A program made the translations under genes and the position numbers. The notes under the pieces were generated by a model. That model did no database searches and was not told the origin of the DNA. It saw nothing but the letters and a program-made list of their open reading frames with translations. A stretch of DNA of 64,000 nt from Ecdyonurus torrentis (taxonomy: Eukaryota; Arthropoda; Insecta; Ephemeroptera; Heptageniidae), in contig OX439129.1 of assembly GCA_949318235.1 (NCBI GenBank), positions 4,105,829 through 4,169,828 on the forward strand, in the 5' to 3' direction. How positions within the stretch are numbered: the first letter of the stretch is position 1; each line of letters opens with the position of its first letter. Positions 31,151 to 64,000 of the stretch are shown here, one piece after another.

Positions 31151-31720
31151 AAGTGCAAGTGTATCTTATCTTCTAAAATTGCAACCTAAAAAAATATACC
31201 ATGAATACGAGTTACAAATTCTTCTCGCGACGTAATGATAATAACTTGAACAGCATTCTACTTCTAGTAGCGAGTGTGTCCTGCATTAGCTGCAACAACA
31301 CATCGCAATTTAGGTATACAATTTATAACACTACGCATAAAGACTATGAAATATTTCAATTGCATTATTACATTTAATTCAAAATAATTTTAATATCCAG
31401 AGATTTATTAGTTCATTTGATTCACCAACTATTGTTTAAAATTATTTCATTGTGTATATTTTTTTATCGTAATATTTTATTTATATAACTTTTCAAATAT
31501 TTTATTTTTTGAATAATATTCAGATAGAAAGAACAAAATTGTCAACAAAATATATCACATACAGCATGCATCAAGTCTGGTGAGATATTTTACCTAAAAG
31601 AGATGAGAAGAAGTAGAGGAGGGGACTTTTATTTTTCTTAGAAATAGCTATGTTGCCGGTTTTTTCATATTCCCATAAGGATAATGTATTGCAGGTTATT
31701 CAATTCCTGTCGGTACAAAA
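30628..31720. repeat. Short inverted repeat around 1.04 kb
   Basis: GTACTGACAGGAATTGAATA at 30628 pairs with its complement near 31695-31720. Only about 26 bp match, and the inside is AT-rich with a poly-T run (31120-31146). It could mark an element border. Confidence 0.4.
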
Positions 31721-32937
31721 AAACCTAGTGTGACTCATAATACTTTTTATACAGCCGTGAATATAAATATTTGTTGGCTAGCATAATCTAATAGAATATA
31801 TAACAATAGTTATATATAAAAAATAAGATTAATAATTTTCTGTAAAGTATTTCTTATTTAAATATTTAATTAATACATTTTTAGTGCAACAAATTATGAA
31901 CTATAATATAATATCTGTTTGTTAAGAGTTAGTTTAATTCACTTTAAAATTTTAAATAAACTCGCAAAAAATATAAGCAATTTAAAAAATATATATCACA
32001 ATAAATCCAGAAGGAATATTTACGTATCGCAAGGTAAATCAATTTACAATATTGAAAGATCTCATGATAAAGACACAAGGAATATGCGAGCGCGCCTCGA
32101 TAAGTGTAGAAGAATCGTTTAAGTTCACTTGTGATAATTTTACAAGACAAGTTCATTGGCGTGTGATTGGTGCCAAGCTTTATTTTGGCACGCTAGAGAC
32201 GAATTCATAATTTTGCAATATAGTAATAGTTATATTATATTGAAACAATTTTACGTTATAATTAATAGTTTTTGTTCTTGTACGCGAGAGACCTATATAA
32301 TCGTAACCAAAAATTTACCAAATTCCCCCCCAAAAAAATAAAAACAAAGATTATCCTATGCTGAGCAATGATGTTTATTATTACGTCCAAGAGCATTGAA
32401 TATGACGTCATATAAGCTTGTTAACCGGCTGAATAAATGAAATTCGTGACAATAACTAAGTTGATTTCTTAATAATTATTATGATTCAATTATTAATCGC
32501 AAACAATCATTATTTTTTCTCTTAAAAAATTGACAAATTGTACTTACTATATATATTGTTTTTTCAAAGTAATAAAATGACAGAAAATAATAAGTATTAT
32601 GTTATAGAAAATTACATTTAACGTTGTTTAAGATCAAAATAACCGCATCTATACGTTCTAGGTTTAAATTTAATTAAATAAAATATTAATAGTTTATAAC
32701 GTGCAAAACTATTTTTAGTAATTAGGTTAAAAAAACAATCTTTTTAATACTTAAATTTAATAAAGTCTTTGAATATTTTACGATTATAAAAATATCATGG
32801 TAATAATAAGTTCTGGCAACCTTTTCCTCAAAGCCTAGCTAAGCCGTGCGCTAACACGAAGTTCTAGCATCCGGTCGAAGGAATCGAGGGTGGTTGCATA
32901 TGCAGCAAGCGTCGATGCAGTTCATCCTCTCTCCCTG
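31721..32937. other. 5' flank of the fusion gene
   Basis: AT-rich. The frame 31919-32122 and its opposite-strand shadow have no support. No upstream coding exon for the fusion gene was found here. Confidence 0.35.
32403..32416 (+). promoter_or_regulatory. Second CRE next to a TATAAG motif
   Basis: TGACGTCA at 32403-32410 is followed directly by TATAAG. It repeats the CRE motif seen 535 bp downstream, but there is no room for normal factor spacing and no gene attached to it. Confidence 0.2.
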
Positions 32938-33006
32938 TGACGTCATCCCCCCACTACACATTTGACTGAGATTATATAAGACGTTAACGAGACCCCGCCA
33001 ACTCAG
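32938..33006 (+). promoter_or_regulatory. Core promoter with CRE, TATA box and initiator
   Basis: A full CRE palindrome TGACGTCA is at 32938-32945, TATATAA at 32973-32979, and TCAG (arthropod-type Inr) at 33003-33006. The distance from TATA to the Inr A is 32 bases, which is the expected spacing. It lies about 570 bp before the first resolved coding exon in the same direction. CREB/ATF control is inferred from the motif only. Confidence 0.55.
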
Positions 33007-33119
33007 ACCGTGCTACAACTTGCTTAAGCATTTCATTTATTTGCCTACATCGCACTCCTTTCCCTATATTATTTTACACAAATCTGAGCTTTGCAGCAGG
33101 GCTTGCTACAAAGTAAAAG

Positions 33120-33540
33120 TAACTATATACATAGGTAATATAGACACCGCATTTATCTTATGTTTTGTGGAGTAACAAAATTTTGTAGGTCTGTGATTAA
33201 AGTAGAGAGAAAATCGTTTTTGCGGAGATACGCAAAGTTGCTTAGAACAGCAAATTTCAGCGGCGGATTAAAACTTCCAAGAATATAATTAATCATTAAT
33301 ATAATCAACTAAGGATGATATTTATAGTTTTAAAAACAATATCTGACTTATAAAGGCATGTTTTGATATGATTTTTATGTCGTGAAAATTTTGTATTAGT
33401 TGCGCTATGATTAAAATAAGTGGACACTTTTAAAATGGGTTTAGATAGGGCGTACGGTATAAAGTAAAAAACTGCCTTTAGTAAATCGACTGTACTAACT
33501 TTATACTTACTATAGTAATAACTAATAAGTAAATGCAATT
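33120..33540 (-). repeat. Repeat R5, copy a, at the gene's 5' end
   Basis: The reverse complement matches 60950-61390 at roughly 70 percent by eye. Shared stretches include GTACAGTCGATT, TATCTAAACCCAT, CATAGCGCAACTAATA and CCTACAAAATTTTGTT. It fills the space between the promoter and the first resolved exon. Either a dispersed element or an inverted partial copy of the gene start. Confidence 0.72.
33160..33188 (+). CDS. Possible 5' coding exon with the start codon
   Basis: Exon 33572-33753 starts with one base that completes a codon, so a coding exon ending with two bases must lie upstream. An ATG at 33160 reads ten codons to AG/GTCTGT at 33188, which gives the right phase and no stop. It lies about 155 bases after the likely transcription start. 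The donor is weak, and this stretch is in a sequence repeated (inverted) near 61.3 kb. Other first exons are possible, for example a leader ending near 33110. Confidence 0.28.
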
Positions 33541-33571
33541 GACATACTTATAATTTAATATTTTATTGCAG

Positions 33572-57344
<23,773 letters not shown>

Positions 57345-57520
57345 TTATATTAAAAATTCGTACACATACAAACACATATGCTCAAATTATGTCTAATGGT
57401 TGCATTAAATTGTGTGCCCGCATGGACTTCTCTTAAAGTAATAGTCCAAAAATAATAATTGCTTGTAATTATTAAATATTTTTAAACTTTGTAAAATAAA
57501 AAAAATACCTTCAGTTTTGT
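57345..57520 (+). other. 3' untranslated region start
   Basis: Follows the TAA at 57342-57344. AATAAA-type signals occur near 57494 and again in the tandem units beyond, so the true end cannot be fixed by eye. Confidence 0.5.
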
Positions 57521-58830
57521 TTTCAGTATAATAATAATAGATAAATAATTAAAGGTTAGTATAATTATTTAACTGCATTTCCTTTCTGTATGTACAGTTA
57601 TGTTATATTAGTTTTTCTGTACAGTTTTTAAGATTGTTTATTTCATAAAATATTGTATATAGTATGTAACTCTTGTATAATATGGTAATTGTAAAATATT
57701 ACTTTAATTTTGATGTTAAGTATAATAATAGGGAAATAATAAAACAATTTCAGTTAAGTATAATTTAAATGCATTTGCAGTACAGTTATCAAGATCGTTC
57801 ATTGCATATATTCTTGTATATAAAATTAATTTTTTGTATAATATGCTAGTTGTAAAAAATACCTTCTATTTTGTTTGTTAAGTTTAGTAATAGAGAAATA
57901 AGAAGAAAAATTAAAGTTAAGCATAAATTAAATGCAATTTCTTTCTATATATAAAATAACTGTTAAGTTATCTAGATTGGTCATTGCATAAATTCTTGTA
58001 TATAGCATGTATTGCTTGTATAAAATGCTAATTGTAAAATATAACTTTAGTTTTGTTGTTAAGTATAATAATAATAGAGAAATAATAAAACAATGATAGT
58101 TTAGTATAAATTAAATGCAATTTCTTTCTATATATAATATAACTGTTAAGTTATCTAGATTGGTCATTGCATAAATTCTTGTATATAGCATGTATTTCTT
58201 GTATAAAATGCTAATTGTAAAATATAACTTTAATTTTGTCGTTAAGTATAATAATAATAGAGAAATAATAAAACAGTTAAAGGTTATTATAATTTAAATG
58301 CACTTTCTTTTTATAGGTACAGTTATTTTTTGTTAACTTTTCTCTGTACAGTTATCAAGATTGGTCGTTGCATAAATTTTTGTATAATATACATAGTATA
58401 TATTATTATATAATAATAAAAACTTGTATAATATGCTAATTGTAAAATATAACTTTAATTTTGTTTTTAAGTATAATAATAATAGAGAAATAATAATAAA
58501 AAAAAAGATTAGTAAAATTTAAATGCAACATATTTCTATATGTCTGTACAGTTATTAAGGTAAGTATATAGTATGTAACTCTCGTTTAATAGATTGTAAT
58601 TGTTAAATATTTTGTAACTTTGTAAATTAAAAATTTCTTTAATATTGTTCTTAAGTATAATAGTAATAGAAAAATAATAAAACAAATAAAGTTTAGTATA
58701 ATTTAAATGCACTTTGTTTCTATATATATAAATGTACAGCTTTCAAGATTGGTCAATGCATAAATTCTTGATTATAGTATGTAAGTCTCGTATAATATGC
58801 TAATTGTTTTATAATTCTTAATAACAATTA
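57460..58830 (+). repeat. Minisatellite, about seven to eight units of 160-225 bp
   Basis: The marker AAGTATAATAATAATAGAGA recurs near 57718, 57879, 58060, 58243, 58468 and 58652. Units also hold CTAATTGTAAAATATAACTT and CATTGCATAAATTCTTGTAT. The array begins about 115 bp after the stop codon. Confidence 0.88.
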
Positions 58831-59800
<970 letters not shown>

Positions 59801-60949
59801 GATCTGTTTTATGACTGTTTCTTTCTGACATAAGTTTAATAATAGTAAGTTTAATAATTATAATAATAACTATGAAATAAAAGTGAATAACTTTTTAATG
59901 TTATATATTACACATCAATTTTATTATAATTTTGAATAATATTTTCTTGATGTCATTAAAAAATATAGTACTATATTCTTCTTCTACTACACTTCTTACT
60001 ACTTAGTAAGAAGTCCATTATCATTTTCTGTATGTTAGAGCTCATGCTACAAAGTATAAATTATGTTTCAATTTATATCTTACTTTTAAATTGTTCTCCT
60101 AATTTGAGACATAATTTTTTACATAGTTTATAGTCAAATAAATGAAATTCATTTCATTTTAAGCATTTTATATCTTTTCTTATTTTATTTATATTAGAAT
60201 ACTGTATTTTATGACAACATAGATTTCTTATTTAGTTATTTTTTAAACATAAACGGCAGTTATTGAAATGAATGAAAATCGAACTAAATAGGAACTAAAC
60301 CGACCATTTTTGTATATCAGGCAGGATTGAAATCGACTGGGAAGTGAACCATCTAAAAACTAAAGTAACTGTTTTTTATAATTAAAGTAGGAATGGAATA
60401 GACTTTTTTTTGCAGTTTTTTTTTTTAAATTTTAGAATTAAGACGACTGTATCTGTACCACTCAAATTAATTAAATTTTCGATGGCATCAATGTTGATTG
60501 ACATCCAATGTAAAAAATAATAAATTTTGTAAACTTAAATTTTATTAAATTGTTTGAGTTTAAAGGCCAAATTTTAAACACACTATTTTATAAAAGATAA
60601 GTGCTGATATCTTAATGGATTTGATATTACATAATTGTAAATAAAAATGCAAAGGATAAAAGCTAAATGAAATAAAATTCTATAAAATTAGGAGAAATAT
60701 TAGGCAAGGAAAGAAGCAAGTTTTTCTCCCTCTTCTTAAATATTATTCACGAACACATCAATATCAAAATCTTGAGTTAAATGTTAGAATGATTTTAAAG
60801 TAAGAACAATTACAACGTGTCACTCTCAAATTATTTCAAACTGCAAAGTTATTTCTTTTATGTGATATATAACCTATAACGTAAAGTATGCAAGTTTAAT
60901 TAAAACTGAGACTCAAACTATTTTACATATTTTTAGCCGCGCGAGCACC
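59801..60949. other. No gene seen
   Basis: AT-rich flank; a short inverted pair TACTTCTTAC/TAAGAAGT near 59990-60014. No exon is recognised. Confidence 0.35.
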
Positions 60950-61390
60950 AATGCATAACAATAAGAGATATGTTGACTATACTAAATATACAGGTAGTAC
61001 AGTCGATTCACCAAAATCAGTTTTTCACTTCACACCGTACGTTCTATCTAAACCCATGTTAACAGAGGTCACTTCAATAAATCATAGCGCAACTAATATG
61101 AATTTTCAGAATATAAAAAACATACCACGGCAGTCATGCCTAAACAAATCAGCTAATGTTTTCAAATCTATGAATATCCCCCTTAGTTGATTAATATTAT
61201 TAAATAATTATTTTCTCAGACGTTGTAATCCACCACTACGATTGGCTGTCGAAGTGACTTCGGGCATCTCCGCAAAAGCGGTTTTCTCTCCACGCCAATC
61301 ATAGGCCTACAAAATTTTGTTTTCACCTCCCCTGCACCCCCTACATAAGAAGAATGCGGTGACCATACTACCTATTTAGTTACTATAATG
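60950..61390 (+). repeat. Repeat R5, copy b
   Basis: The inverted counterpart of 33120-33540. Both copies read as a similar ~78-codon frame in this direction (STVDSPKSVFHFTPYVLSKP here), but about 70 percent identity in DNA and no known pattern make coding doubtful. Confidence 0.72.
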
Positions 61391-61740
61391 TTGACTTGTG
61401 TGTGTTTTACCTGACTTGTATCAAAGTACAACAAAATATGCTCGCCACCCAATGTTCCTTCTCTCTAGTTTGCATGATGTTTACTGACCGCCTTACGTAT
61501 TCTTACTGCACCAATACATAACAATAAGAGAGATGTTGACTTGTGTGTGTTTTACCTGACTTGTATCAAAGTACAACAAAATATGGTCGCCCACCCAATG
61601 TTGCTTCTCTCTAGTTTGTATGATGTTTACTGACCGCCTTACGCTTGCTGTCTTGACCAAGTCGATCACCACAACATCATATAAGTCAGGTAAAACACAC
61701 AAAAGTCAACATCTCTCTTATTGTTATACATCGACTAGTA
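61391..61740. repeat. Tandem pair of ~110 bp with an inverted third piece
   Basis: TTGACTTGTGTGTGTTTTAC begins units at 61392 and 61538, each ending ACTGACCGCCTTACG. At 61690-61730 the complement (GTAAAACACACAAAAGTCAA) closes a hairpin. Confidence 0.85.
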
Positions 61741-62039
61741 TTGCAGGTGATCAGCTAAATATACGTAAAGTTCTTTGCGTCACATTTTAAATAAACCATG
61801 CTGTACGTACAACTTCTTTACTTACAAAATTATCATTTTATTAGTATTGACGTTATACACAGAATATACGTTACTTTTACTTCTCCTTTTGTTACATATT
61901 ATAAATACTAATTGATTTTTTTATTTTTTTTTTTTAAGAAATTGTTCAATTGTTTCGAGCATTTAGCTCAATAAACTCATGAACTCAATTTAACTCGTCA
62001 ATTATTGGTAAAAAAAAAAAAAAAAAAAAGAGATTTTTG

Positions 62040-62335
62040 AAAATAAATGGAGAAAAAAAATTATTTTTGAAAGAAGCAAAGAGAAAAATGGTAAAAATTT
62101 TATTTTTTACGATATTTTTAATATTTAGCCATAATAAAGGTTATTTTATTTATGACTGTTATCTTTAAAAATAATTTATTTTTATAGTAAAAATTGGGCT
62201 TTTTTATTCATAGGCTCGAAAGCTCGATTCAAAATTTTGCCTCATACAGTATATCAAGCCTTCCGAGATTTGGCTCGTTTTTCGAGTATAAAGCTCGGAT
62301 TTCAAGTCAACACGGGCTAAAAAAAAATGTCAAGT
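62040..62335 (+). repeat. Dispersed repeat R3, copy b
   Basis: Diverged match to 9000-9366, with GAGATTTGGCTCGTTTTTCG in common. Confidence 0.58.
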
Positions 62336-62663
62336 TCTTTTACAGCACTATTTTTTATTATTATTATTTAGAAAGTTCAACGAAATAAAAACATTTTTTA
62401 TAAATAAAATAGACATTTAAATATATTTTTTTTCTGTTTGTTGAATTCAAATATTCAAAGAGTATCAAATATTAATAATATATTAATTAAAAATGTATTC
62501 TTATTTTTATATTTATAAAAAGTATTTAAAAATACTTAAAACTCACAAACTATAAATTCGCGTAACTATCGATTCAGGAAATCCTATGAAATAAATTATT
62601 ACTCCTAAAAATGTCGTCTTTTACATTGAGCATTTTTAAAGCATTTCAATTTCCTGAGATTTT

Positions 62664-62701
<38 letters not shown>

Positions 62702-64000
62702 TAAAACAAAAATTGAAAAAAAAATACACATCTATTCTATATTAGTGAATTACTTCTGCATTTTTCATCATTGATCATAACAAAAAATTGTATAATTTTA
62801 GGAAAGGATGTAGATGAAATAAAAGCTCATAAAATATTTTTATAAAAAATGAGTATATATAATTATTATTAAATTCATAAACATTTTAAATATTTCATTT
62901 TTAATGAATTATTACATTTTTTTTTTTTACATGTTCCATTTTTATATTTTATTTTATTTAATACTACACATAAAATATAATTTAAAGTAAACTCGCCAAC
63001 ATTACTTAATTAAAAATAAAACATTTTAATAATTTATGTTATTGCTTCCAAGGTGACAAAAAAATAATTATTTATTAAATAATTAAGTATGCAAATTATA
63101 AAAAAAAAAATTAAAAATTATAAAATTGCTTCCAAGTTGGCAAACAATTGCAAAAATTGTTTTCAAAAAATTTAAAACTATTTAAAATTTATTTCCTTTT
63201 TCAGATATGGTATTTTTTTATATTATTGAGCATTTCGTACACATTGCATATTATGTGTATAATAATATGAGCTGAGTTCACAAATTTTAATTGTAGGAAA
63301 ACAATTTAATTAATTTTAATATCAAAAACACAATTTTTATATTATATTTAAAAAAATTGTTTTAATATTTCCTACATTCAAAATTACAAAAAAGAAAAAT
63401 ACTTGAAAGTATAAGTTGTCCTTAAATAAATAAGCAAAAATTACAAAACATTTTTATTTTTAATTTCACAAAAATATTTTACCTTTTTTATTTATTATAT
63501 TTCAGTTATATAAATAACACTGGAGATACAGGGCTTAATTATAGCTCTAGTCACACACTGCAATATTTTTAATGAGTACAATTCATTGCAGCATGTAAAG
63601 TGGCTTTAATTAAAGCCAAATCAGTAGGCTAGGATATAAAAAATTACGTTATTTATGCTGCATTTAAATAGCATAAACCATGCTAAATAGCAGACGTTGC
63701 AAAAGTAGGTTCAGTGATAAACTGACAGCTCAACAATACTAACAAAGTGCTAGCAGACGACTTTGTGTTCCTGTCTACATTTAACATGCTTTCTTATGAG
63801 GCAATGAAGCAGCTATTATTTGAGTTAGAATTATTTCTCGTAGCTTAAATTTTACTGTAGCTAACTGAGTCTGAAAGCTTTTGATTTCCTAAATTTATAT
63901 TCATTTGGTTACAAATAATTATTTTTACAAAATTGACTTCAAATCTAGAAAAACAAAAGTTTTGAGGCTCGGTAAGCTACAGTAAAAATTTTAACGTTGA
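62336..64000. other. No gene seen to the window end
   Basis: Very AT-rich, with a poly-T run at 62669-62700. A GCATAA-type stretch is near 63650-63690. No exon is recognised. Confidence 0.4.

Overview
The window is AT-rich animal nuclear DNA with split genes, GT-AG introns, very long (TA)n, (TG)n, (CT)n and (CCCT)n arrays, and many foldback (MITE-like) elements. The only well supported host gene ends in a TRPA channel whose layout and pre-S1 segment resemble the arthropod painless/pyrexia type. An arthropod, perhaps a crustacean, is therefore my best guess; nothing here fixes the species.

The main result is one long plus-strand gene, about 33.0-57.4 kb. I joined 13 exons by hand from splice signals. 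They keep one open frame of 1,424 codons and encode, in order: a caspase-like domain that has lost its catalytic residues; a short linker; a second caspase-like domain whose catalytic Cys is also lost; an acidic linker; a helical segment; divergent ankyrin repeats; and a six-helix TRPA-type cation channel. I know of no named family with tandem pseudo-caspases fused to a TRP channel. The two caspase-like units share intron positions and phases, so they look like an internal duplication. One splice donor, at the site matching the caspase catalytic loop of unit 2, reads AT instead of GT. Without splicing there, a stop and AATAAA follow at once, so the gene may make a channel-less form, use a rare AT-AG intron, or carry a damaging allele. 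A TATA/Inr/CRE promoter lies just upstream. The 5' coding exon is uncertain.

The first 33 kb shows no convincing host gene. It holds an inverted repeat with 2.4-kb arms (9.37-11.80 and 17.35-19.79 kb), a nearly perfect 2-kb palindrome (19.86-21.87 kb), a 1.16-kb palindrome (25.0-26.2 kb), a cluster of small foldback elements (12-16.6 kb), and several foldbacks set directly in (TA)n arrays with TATCGA-like borders.

The introns carry the same kinds of elements: the (CCCT)n block, a GC-rich hairpin, a foldback holding a decayed Tc1/mariner/IS630-like transposase end, a 106-bp tandem array, TA-array foldbacks, and two roughly 1-kb palindromes. After the stop codon come a ~180-bp minisatellite (57.5-58.8 kb), a (TG)n array, and an inverted second copy of the sequence around the gene's 5' end (60.95-61.39 kb).
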